From assembly GCA_900769055.1 (NCBI GenBank), contig CAAGFF010000170.1, positions 1-6,831 on the forward strand: a DNA stretch of 6,831 nt, read 5' to 3'. This DNA comes from an uncultured Prevotella sp. GTDB taxonomy: Bacteria; Bacteroidota; Bacteroidia; Bacteroidales; Bacteroidaceae. The number at the start of each line of letters is the position of its first letter. The first letter of the stretch is position 1. Of this stretch, positions 1 to 5,419 are shown piece after piece. The translations under genes were made by a program, and so were the position numbers. Below the pieces are notes generated by a model. The model was given only the letters and a program-made list of their open reading frames with translations, ran no database searches and had not been told where the DNA came from.

Positions 1-87
1 CAGTAAAGACATAAAATGAGAGTGAAGTAATTTAGTAAAACAACAAGAAAAGTGTAAAGTGAAATCAGTCAAAGTCAGAAGAATTCA

Positions 88-260
88 GAAAACGGCGTTT
101 TACGATGTGAAAAACGTCGTTTTACGAGCAAAAAACATGGGTTTTTGAAGCAAAAAACGCAGAGTTACGAAGCGAAAAACGCCGTTTTACGAGCAAAAAA
201 CCGCTGTTTTACGAGCGAAAAACGCCGTTTTTCAAGGCAAAAATCACTGAGTTATACATC
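88..260. repeat. Eight 21-22 bp tandem units with AAAACG-N-CGTTTT dyads
   Basis: Units start at 88, 109, 130, 152, 174, 195, 217 and 239. The rough consensus is GAAAAACGCCGTTTTACGAG followed by C or CA. Units 1, 2, 5 and 7 keep a perfect hyphenated dyad (AAAACG, one base, CGTTTT); units 3, 4, 6 and 8 are degenerate. A-tracts and T-tracts alternate about every 10-11 bp, so the stretch should be intrinsically bent and would place all dyads on one face of the helix. The period is not a multiple of three and no frame stays open. The role is unknown; a protein-binding array or a decayed repeat are both possible. Confidence 0.85.
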
Positions 261-267
261 AAAAAGT

Positions 268-349
268 CTTTAGGTGGGTTCTATTAATTTCCACCGTCAA
301 AAATTTAGTAATTATGGGTTGACTGCGAATTAATAGAACCCACCTTAAG
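268..349. repeat. 82-bp imperfect palindrome with 18-bp perfect arms
   Basis: The left arm 272-289 (AGGTGGGTTCTATTAATT) is the exact reverse complement of 328-345. Past one mismatch (271/346) pairing continues for three more bases, giving arms of 22 bp (268-289 and 328-349) around a 38-nt loop. The loop contains a second, short pairing (GTCAA 296-300 with TTGAC 319-323). There is no room for a transposase. Candidates are a MITE-like remnant, a cruciform or RNA hairpin, or a large operator. No target-site duplication was recognised. Confidence 0.8.
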
Positions 350-364
350 TTGACGCTATAGGCA

Positions 365-430
365 TTGGAACAAAAGTTTCAAGCGGTTGGAGCAAATGTT
401 TCAAGCGGTTGGAACAAAAGTTTCAAGCGG
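365..430. repeat. Three tandem 22-bp repeats
   Basis: Units 365-386, 387-408 and 409-430 read TTGGAACAAAAGTTTCAAGC plus GG. The first and third are identical; the middle one differs at two positions. The 22-bp period matches that of the array at 88-260, and both contain a GTTT..CAAG-like core, but the sequences are not clearly homologous. Two helical turns per unit would keep repeated sites on one face of the DNA. Function unknown. Confidence 0.85.
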
Positions 431-468
431 TCAGGCGTTTTTGAATGGACAGGTTTTTACATGAGAAA

Positions 469-510
469 ACGTTTGTCCCAAACGTGCGCCATGGGAGATT
501 CCCATGGCGC
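469..510. other. Two abutting hairpins, 7-bp and 11-bp stems, 3-nt loops
   Basis: Hairpin one pairs 469-475 with 479-485 (ACGTTTG/CAAACGT, loop TCC). Hairpin two starts on the next base and pairs 486-496 with 500-510 (GCGCCATGGGA/TCCCATGGCGC, loop GAT). Read on the minus strand, the weaker hairpin is followed by TTTTCTC, a poor U-tract. The pair could therefore end transcripts arriving from the GH28 gene about 400 nt upstream, but it is not a textbook terminator. Its compact palindromic form also fits a dispersed REP-like element. A 19-codon plus-strand frame (461-520) simply reads through it and is not called. Confidence 0.7.
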
Positions 511-542
511 GTATGTTTAAAGGATATGACCGAGACACAAAT

Positions 543-599
543 CCGACGGTCTTCGACGCATCGGTTAATATGCAGTGGGACCTCTTCGAGGTCCTGCTG
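543..599. other. Two hairpins with TTC loops next to the 26-bp array
   Basis: The larger hairpin pairs GGACCTC (578-584) with GAGGTCC (588-594) around a TTC loop. Two G-U pairs and a CAG/CTG clamp (573-575/597-599) extend it to 12 pairs in RNA. The smaller one (543-564) has CCGA/TCGG outer pairs and a GTC-TTC-GAC tip. The second ends where the 26-bp tandem array begins. Neither is followed by a T-run on either strand, so a terminator role is not supported. Confidence 0.55.
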
Positions 600-600
600 G

Positions 601-886
601 GTGCGGATGGGAAACTCACATACAGAGTGCTGATGGTAACCTCAAACACCAGGTGCGGATGAGAAACTCACATACAGAGTGCGGATGGTAGCCTCAAACA
701 CCAGGTGCGGATGGAAAACTCACATACAAAGTGCGGATGGTAGCCTCAAATGCTGGGTGCGGATGAGAAACTCACATACAGAGTGCGGATGGTAGCCTCA
801 AACACCAGGTGCGGATAGGAAACTCACATACAGAGTGCGGATGGTAGCCTCAAATGCTGGGTGCGGATGGCAAACACATATGCCGG
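601..886. repeat. Eleven 26-bp tandem units in alternating a/b types (52-bp repeat)
   Basis: Units start every 26 bp at 601, 627, 653, 679, 705, 731, 757, 783, 809, 835 and 861. All begin GTGCGGATG or a near variant. Type a continues with an AAACTCACATACA core and type b with TAGCCTCAAA plus ACACCAG or ATGCTGG. Types alternate strictly a-b, so the higher-order unit is 52 bp; a partial twelfth unit follows at 887. Blocks 653-756 and 757-860 match at 101 of 104 positions, which points to recent duplication. Neither 26 nor 52 is a multiple of three, so this is not coding. The array ends about 20 bp from the GH28 stop codon. Confidence 0.92.
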
Positions 887-914
887 GTGCGATATATCTC
901 CTTCTACCCCCAAT

Positions 915-2306
915 TTAAAATGCAGTGTTGTCGTAGTTCACGTTTTCTGAAACCACATTGAAGGTGTTTGATGACTTATTGATGAACTTGTAGACTGTGC
1001 CGACATTGACATTACGGAGATAGATGTCACGTATAGGCTTACGGGCATCGCCCTTGATTTCATATACGGCATCTGTCCTCTTGATGGTGCAATTTTCCAT
1101 GAAGATGTCGTGTATATCGGTGATGCGTGTCTCGTAAGTAGGCACAAGGTCTTTCCATTGATAGAGCACGTCGGTGTCAATCTCGAAGAGACGACCAGCG
1201 CATGTACCATGGCAGTCGCGCATATAGACATGGTGGATGAAGCCTCCACGACGATGGTTGGTCTTAAGATACATCATCCTGAAGACGCTGTCCGTAGCCT
1301 CGCAGTTTTCCATCAATATGTTCCTCACGCCTCCGCTCATCTCGCTTCCGATGCCCAGCAGGCAATGGCCTTTTACTATTTTGCAATTACGTACCACTAC
1401 ATTCTCCGTTGGCTGGCCTACACGCCATGCGTCCCTGTTACGTCCCGACTTGATGACAACGGCATCGTCGCCCTGGTCGAACTGGCAATTCTCAACGAGC
1501 ACATTTCTTGTCATTTCAAGGTCTATGCCATCGTTGTTGTGGTTGTGCGCATAGACATTGAGGTTGCGTGCGATGCCACCATCACACAGGAAGAGATGGA
1601 TAGTCCAGAATGGAGCCCCATTGATGCTGAAGCCATCGAGCAGTACGTTCGAACATCTGTTGAAATGTATAAGATGCGGACGCATATTGTTGTTGCCCAC
1701 CGCCATCTGGCGCTGCTCCACGGGTACGTCTGTAGAGGCCCAAGTATAGAGTTGCTTGGATGCCTCCAGATGTTCCTTTGGCCTCTTGAACCATGGTGTC
1801 CAACCTTTTATGCGCGGTTGCAGTTTTCCCTTTCCCGTTATGGCGATGTTGTTGCAGCCGAAAGCATATACCAAGGGAGAATAGTTGAAACACTCAAGTC
1901 CCTCCCATGATGTCTGTACGGCAGGCAGGTAATCTGTATGCTTGTCCGAGAATTCCACCACGGCTCCCTCCTCAAGGCAAAGGTTGACATTGCTCTTCAA
2001 GTGGATAGGGCCTGTAAACCATACTCCTGCCGGCACCACAACCATTCCTCCACCAGCCTTGTTGCATTTATCGATAGCCTTGGCTATGGCCTTGGTATTG
2101 TCATACGTGCCTCCTGGTTTTGCCCCATACTTGGTAATGGGGAATTTTCTGTCTGGAAAGACATATTCCTTAACTGGCTCCATGTCGAAAGGAGCTTTCA
2201 CTTCGTGCAGTATATACTGCGGAGTCTTGTCGCCAGCGGCATGAGCAATGGAAGGAACCATCCCAGCCATGGCAACGAGAACTGAAAGTAACAGATTTTT
2301 TCTCAT
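915..2306 (-). CDS. Secreted GH28 family pectin hydrolase (polygalacturonase-like)
   Basis: This is a 463-residue exported glycoside hydrolase of the GH28 right-handed beta-helix family, which cleaves galacturonide bonds in pectin. Residues 1-23 form a signal peptide (cleavage near SIAHA|A). The helix starts near residue 56 (FPITKYGA, D69-N70-T71). Catalytic region: N258-D259-G260-x-D262, Q278-G-D280-D281, then G313-H314 and K348 in YLKTN. These match the family's NTD, GDD, GH and RIK boxes, with N for T, C after GH, and Y for the usual R. The start at 2306 is preferred over an upstream ATG at 2375, because the longer form would bury the signal peptide and overlap the preceding gene; from 2306 the gap is 8 nt. 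Co-transcription with the esterase is inferred. Exo- or endo-action and exact substrate (homogalacturonan or rhamnogalacturonan) cannot be read from the sequence. Confidence 0.92.
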   Translation of the reverse strand: MRKNLLLSVLVAMAGMVPSIAHAAGDKTPQYILHEVKAPFDMEPVKEYVFPDRKFPITKYGAKPGGTYDNTKAIAKAIDKCNKAGGGMVVVPAGVWFTGPIHLKSNVNLCLEEGAVVEFSDKHTDYLPAVQTSWEGLECFNYSPLVYAFGCNNIAITGKGKLQPRIKGWTPWFKRPKEHLEASKQLYTWASTDVPVEQRQMAVGNNNMRPHLIHFNRCSNVLLDGFSINGAPFWTIHLFLCDGGIARNLNVYAHNHNNDGIDLEMTRNVLVENCQFDQGDDAVVIKSGRNRDAWRVGQPTENVVVRNCKIVKGHCLLGIGSEMSGGVRNILMENCEATDSVFRMMYLKTNHRRGGFIHHVYMRDCHGTCAGRLFEIDTDVLYQWKDLVPTYETRITDIHDIFMENCTIKRTDAVYEIKGDARKPIRDIYLRNVNVGTVYKFINKSSNTFNVVSENVNYDNTAF

Positions 2307-2314
2307 GATTATTT

Positions 2315-3631
2315 CTATTTCAATAGTTCCATCATCCATGCGGCACATTTCTCCTGACTGCTTGCAAACCTCCAATGGCCGCTTGTTGGAGTGACATCCT
2401 TAACTTTCGGTGCCGAAATCTCATTCCATGCTGACCATACGGAGGTTGGCGAGCATGTATCATCGCTATAGCCCCAGCTCATAAACACAGGAACTTTGAC
2501 GCGCCTGGCAAAGTTTACGACATCGAAATAGCGGAGCGTACTGGCGGCCTGGTCGTCAGGAACTCCGAGGTCGCCATCATCATAGAACTTCGAGAAGAAC
2601 TTAGGCCATCCGCCTGCCCTATCGTGCCGGAATCCCTGCAAGTCGCAAAGAGCAGGATAGAATGGAGCGCACATAGTAACCTTCTCGTTCAGTGCAGCCG
2701 TAACGAGAGTCAGGGCACCACCCTGCGAGCCTCCTGTCACGATAACATTCTTGCCATCCCAGTCGGGCAACGAGCACAGGAAATCCACTGCCCTTGCACA
2801 TCCCACATACACATCTTTATAATAATAAGACTCCTTCGCCGCAATGCCCCTGCGAGTATATCCAGAGCATTTTTGCTTGCGCAAGACATTATATACGGAA
2901 TCAGGCAGACGCTGGTCGTTGCCATGAATCTCTATCTTCATATATATCATTCCCATTTTGGGGAAATAATCAGAAGGGAATATCTTGCTGCTGCCAGCTC
3001 CTGGCGGACAGAACACTACCGGGTGCTGCTTGCCGTCAAGGGGACGAGTGAGATAGCCGTAAATCCATTTGTCCTTGCCAACACGCAGTTTGACAAGCTT
3101 AGTCTCCATCTTGTCATCAGACGCTTCGGGCACATCATAATACTCGGGTTGGAAGTCAACGGTCCGAGCCTTCCTCAATGTCTTCGCCCAGAAAGCGTCG
3201 AAATCGGACGGCATATCCGTAAACGTCCTGATTTTGTCCGGCTCGTAAGCCACCTTGTGCAAGTCACGATACTGTTTGCCATCGAGAGAGAACTCATATT
3301 TGCATGACAGAAAACCCGGCTCGGACATAGTGCCGATTTTGATAACGGCCTCACCATTGACAAAAGCTGTGGAATCAGCATGTTCAGGAAGAAACATCTC
3401 TGGCCCTACCCAATACTTTACTGCAACTCCGTCAACAGGCACACCACCCCGATGCGCAATTATGCGCAGGGTCGATTGCTGCCCAAGCTTGTAGTTGCTG
3501 TCAGCATGGTCAGGAACAGCCAGTACCTCAGCAAAAACCTTACGCGGAGCACTGAACTCCTGCCTGAAAGACTGTGCGAAAGCTGTTGCAGAGCAAAAGA
3601 ATACCAATAATACACGAATTAAATACCTCAT
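2315..3631 (-). CDS. Secreted CE7/AXE1-type acetyl esterase
   Basis: This 438-residue alpha/beta-hydrolase belongs to the acetyl xylan esterase/cephalosporin-C deacetylase family (CE7, AXE1 domain) and probably removes acetyl groups from plant polysaccharide. Residues 1-19 are a signal peptide (AFA|Q). Residues 30-125 look like an extra beta-sandwich domain absent from the usual ~320-residue CE7 enzymes. The AXE1 core begins near 130. The nucleophile elbow is G300-G-S302-Q-G-G, D390 lies in GYSDDTCSP and H419 in SGHW, completing the triad. The RGQ motif behind the oxyanion hole of classical CE7 enzymes appears as HGN (236-238). The gene starts 76 nt beyond the terminator of the lemA unit and its leader is A-rich without a Shine-Dalgarno. 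I saw no convincing promoter box. Next to a GH28 enzyme, acetylated pectin is a more likely substrate than xylan, but that is inference. Confidence 0.9.
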   Translation of the reverse strand: MRYLIRVLLVFFCSATAFAQSFRQEFSAPRKVFAEVLAVPDHADSNYKLGQQSTLRIIAHRGGVPVDGVAVKYWVGPEMFLPEHADSTAFVNGEAVIKIGTMSEPGFLSCKYEFSLDGKQYRDLHKVAYEPDKIRTFTDMPSDFDAFWAKTLRKARTVDFQPEYYDVPEASDDKMETKLVKLRVGKDKWIYGYLTRPLDGKQHPVVFCPPGAGSSKIFPSDYFPKMGMIYMKIEIHGNDQRLPDSVYNVLRKQKCSGYTRRGIAAKESYYYKDVYVGCARAVDFLCSLPDWDGKNVIVTGGSQGGALTLVTAALNEKVTMCAPFYPALCDLQGFRHDRAGGWPKFFSKFYDDGDLGVPDDQAASTLRYFDVVNFARRVKVPVFMSWGYSDDTCSPTSVWSAWNEISAPKVKDVTPTSGHWRFASSQEKCAAWMMELLK

Positions 3632-3707
3632 TAGTTTTTGTAGATTGTTTATTATTCAAACGGACGTAGCGTTGTATTATTGTGCATCTGAGAAAAATAT
3701 TGGTAAC

Positions 3708-3743
3708 AAAAAAAGTATGCGCCTGTTTGGTGTGGCGCATACT
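3708..3743 (-). terminator. Intrinsic terminator after lemA
   Basis: GTATGCGCC (3715-3723) pairs perfectly with GGCGCATAC (3734-3742), leaving a 10-nt loop. On the minus strand the stem is followed by seven T's (3714-3708). It lies about 47 nt past the lemA stop codon and before the esterase gene, so it separates the right-hand operon from the esterase/pectinase pair. Confidence 0.87.
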
Positions 3744-3789
3744 CTTCCTGTTAATACTGTTGATTCCATGAATATCAGGCAACCTCAAA

Positions 3790-4371
3790 TCAGAGGTCCA
3801 GCTCAGGAGCCTTCTCAGCTCCAGCGGCAGCCTCGAACTTCTCCATTTTCTCGAAGCCGAAGAGTCCAGCCACGAGGGCATTGGGCATTGTCCTTACCGT
3901 CTGGTTATAAGCCTGTACGGCTGCATTGTATTTCTGTCTTGCCTCGTTGATGCGGTTCTCGGTTCCTTCGAGCTGCACTTGGAGTTCGCGGAAATTCTCA
4001 TTAGCCTTCAGCTCAGGATAATTCTCTGCTATGGCCATGAGCCTTCCAAGCGCAGAAGCCACATTGCCCTGTGCCTTCTGGAAGGCAGCGAACTTCTCGG
4101 GGGTCATGTTCTCGGCATCAAGCTTAATCTGCGTAGCCTCAGCCCTTGCCTTAGTTACGGCATCGAAAGTTTCCTTTTCGTGAGCCGCATACGCCTTGAC
4201 AGTCTTTGTCAAGTTTGGCAGCAGGTCGGCACGTCGCTGGTAGGTAGCCTGAACGTCAGCAAGAGCCGTAGTGGCACTCTCCTGTTTTGTAACCATACCG
4301 TTGTAGGCAGAGAAGCACCACAAAACGGCAATGACAATAACACCGATGATGATAATTGTACTTTTCTTCAT
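3790..4371 (-). CDS. lemA: LemA family membrane-anchored protein
   Basis: A 193-residue protein of normal length for LemA. Residues 4-22 are one hydrophobic helix that anchors it in the inner membrane; the remainder is helical and charged. Family landmarks are YNGMV (23-27), YQRRADLLPNLTKTVKAYA (44-62), ENYPELKANENF (116-127), the coiled segment TENRINEARQKYN (137-149), and NALVAGLFGFE (164-174). The biochemical role of LemA is not settled; it is often found next to TPM-domain genes, as here, and the pair is thought to act in the envelope. It is the last gene of the unit, followed by a strong terminator. Its leader is unusual: a long tandem-repeat stretch, then C6A7, then an A-rich segment with no Shine-Dalgarno before ATG. 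Confidence 0.93.
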   Translation of the reverse strand: MKKSTIIIIGVIVIAVLWCFSAYNGMVTKQESATTALADVQATYQRRADLLPNLTKTVKAYAAHEKETFDAVTKARAEATQIKLDAENMTPEKFAAFQKAQGNVASALGRLMAIAENYPELKANENFRELQVQLEGTENRINEARQKYNAAVQAYNQTVRTMPNALVAGLFGFEKMEKFEAAAGAEKAPELDL

Positions 4372-4394
4372 GTTGTTTATTTTGTTTAGAATTG

Positions 4395-4446
4395 TTTTTT
4401 TGGGGGGTGAGGGTTTGAAGGGTTTGAAGGGTTCGAGGGAGGCGAA
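4395..4446. repeat. T7G6 run and 9-bp repeats before lemA
   Basis: A T7 run (4395-4401) abuts G6 (4402-4407), which is C6A7 in the lemA mRNA, starting about 24 nt before the start codon. Next come 9-bp units GGGTTTGAA (4411-4419), GGGTTTGAA (4420-4428), GGGTTCGAG (4429-4437) and GGAGGCGAA (4438-4446). These grade into the 8-bp array to the right. Both homopolymer and repeat are prone to slippage. Confidence 0.75.
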
Positions 4447-4552
4447 GTATCGAGATATCGAAGTATCGAGATATCGAGGTGTCGAGGTATCGGTTTTTCG
4501 AGAAATCGAGAGGGCGAATATTCGAGGGGCGAGATATCGAGGATTCGGGAAT
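4433..4552. repeat. About fifteen degenerate 8-bp tandem units between TPM gene and lemA
   Basis: Units of consensus TCGAGATA repeat at 4450, 4458, 4466, 4474, 4482, 4490, 4498 and 4506, all exactly 8 bp apart. Looser copies occupy 4433-4449 and 4514-4552, with one-base shifts in spacing. Bases 4450-4473 carry a 16-bp higher-order pattern (TCGAGATA TCGAAGTA TCGAGATA). The array fills most of the gap between the TPM stop (4561) and the lemA start (4371), so if the genes share a transcript it is transcribed, reading as TATCTCGA. Eight is not a multiple of three, so frames running through it (YRDIEVSRYRG-like peptides) are artefacts. Confidence 0.85.
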
Positions 4553-4560
4553 GGTTGCTG

Positions 4561-5400
4561 TTACCAGCTTCCGCTTGACCCACCTCCACCGAACGTTCCG
4601 CCACCGAAGCTTCCGCCTATTGGTCCGCCGCCACTACCGCCTCTCATGCCGCCACCTCCCATGAAGATAAATGGCGGGAAGTCATCCCCGTCGTTGCGTC
4701 GGTTCCGATTATTGTTTTTGAACTTCTTAGGGTCTACCCAAGGCTTCTTGAGAATGCCCATCTGCAACAGTAGGAACTGCAACAAGAAGAACGCCGGGAT
4801 GCCGAAGAAGAGGATAAGCAATGCTATGATGGCTACCCAGTCTTCGTCCGTCAGTTCCTCGCCTTCCGTGTCTTTTGGCAGAGGCAGCTTTCCTGTCTTG
4901 AACTTTGCGAGCAAGGCCTGCGAGGTCTGAAGAACGGCTCCATCAGGGTTGTTGGACTTCATGTTCGGGATGATGTACGCTCTTGATAGTCTGTCACACT
5001 CCACGTCAGTAAGGTCAGCTTCCAGTCCCTGTCCTGGAGCCACGGTATATTTCCTGTCCTTCACGGCAATCACGATGACCAGTCCGCGGCGTGTATTCTT
5101 GTCGCCCACGCCATACTTGTTGCCCAAGTCCTGCGCAAACCTATAGGTATCGCCACTCCTCACCCTATTAACTATGACAAACACCGACTGAATGCCGCAT
5201 CCCCTACGTAGGGAGTCGAGCACCTTGTCAGCAGAGTCGCGGCTTGCCGTTGACAGCAGTCCGTCGGGGTCGCAGACATATTTAGTCCTGTCCTTGAGAT
5301 GAACCATCTCAAGCTTGCCTACCGTCCACACGTCCGCCACAATGGACACTGGGCAGAGAACCATCAAAGCCAATATGGCTGAAAGTATTCTGTAACGCAT
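4561..5400 (-). CDS. TPM-domain (YgcG-like) membrane protein
   Basis: A 279-residue envelope protein. Residues 1-22 are a signal peptide (VSIVA|D). The TPM domain spans about 41-168: Y41-VCDPDGLLS, then QSVFVIVNRV (71-80), YGVGDKNTRRGLVIVIAVKDR (96-116) and APGQGLEADLTD (121-132). One transmembrane helix follows (188-212), then a basic, Asn/Arg-rich stretch and a Gly/Ser tail (248-279) ending SGSW, the usual layout of LemA-associated TPM proteins. The domain should therefore face the periplasm, with the tail in the cytoplasm. TPM domains have been linked to phosphatase activity and photosystem repair in plants, but the bacterial role is unproven. The gene starts 19 nt after the ZIP stop codon and precedes lemA. 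Confidence 0.9.
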   Translation of the reverse strand: MRYRILSAILALMVLCPVSIVADVWTVGKLEMVHLKDRTKYVCDPDGLLSTASRDSADKVLDSLRRGCGIQSVFVIVNRVRSGDTYRFAQDLGNKYGVGDKNTRRGLVIVIAVKDRKYTVAPGQGLEADLTDVECDRLSRAYIIPNMKSNNPDGAVLQTSQALLAKFKTGKLPLPKDTEGEELTDEDWVAIIALLILFFGIPAFFLLQFLLLQMGILKKPWVDPKKFKNNNRNRRNDGDDFPPFIFMGGGGMRGGSGGGPIGGSFGGGTFGGGGSSGSW

Positions 5401-5419
5401 ATCAGTTCATTTTATTATA

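Larger units (their letters stand above)
1..914. other. Gene-free, repeat-dense intergenic region
   Basis: No reading frame here looks like a protein. The short frames present are translations of tandem repeats or palindromes. Bases 1-87 are A-rich and show nothing I can name. From 88 to about 895 the region is almost continuous repeated or self-complementary DNA, itemised separately. It lies downstream of the minus-strand GH28 gene, and no intrinsic terminator directly follows that gene, so much of it may be transcribed as a 3' tail. What lies left of base 1 is unknown. Confidence 0.8.

Noticed and set aside
461..520. 19-codon plus-strand frame as a leader peptide
   Set aside because: It coincides with the twin hairpins and no downstream plus-strand gene exists for it to regulate.
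431..649. Short frames on both strands (431-649 minus, 445-633 plus)
   Set aside because: They read through palindromes and the first 26-bp repeats, with no plausible protein character.
601..886. Regular repeat spacing suggesting a CRISPR array
   Set aside because: The segments between the conserved GTGCGGATG starts are themselves repeated in two alternating types, so there are no unique spacers, and no cas genes are present.
1110..1910. 266-codon plus-strand frame
   Set aside because: It is antisense to the catalytic part of the GH28 gene, shows no family features, and exists because of codon bias on the opposite strand.
2307..2375. Upstream ATG giving a 486-residue GH28 protein
   Set aside because: It would place 23 polar residues before an obvious signal peptide and overlap the 3' end of the esterase gene; ATG at 2306 is the better start.
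2624..3307. 227-codon plus-strand frame
   Set aside because: It lies wholly antisense to the CE7 esterase, which has clear motifs; the frame has none.
3657..3664. TCCGTTTG on the minus strand as a -7 box for the esterase gene
   Set aside because: The second position of TAnnTTTG is wrong and no TTTG lies at the expected distance upstream, so the promoter is left unassigned.
4331..4930. 199-codon plus-strand frame
   Set aside because: It translates the 8-bp array and then the antisense of the TPM Gly-rich tail (giving Pro runs), both typical artefacts.
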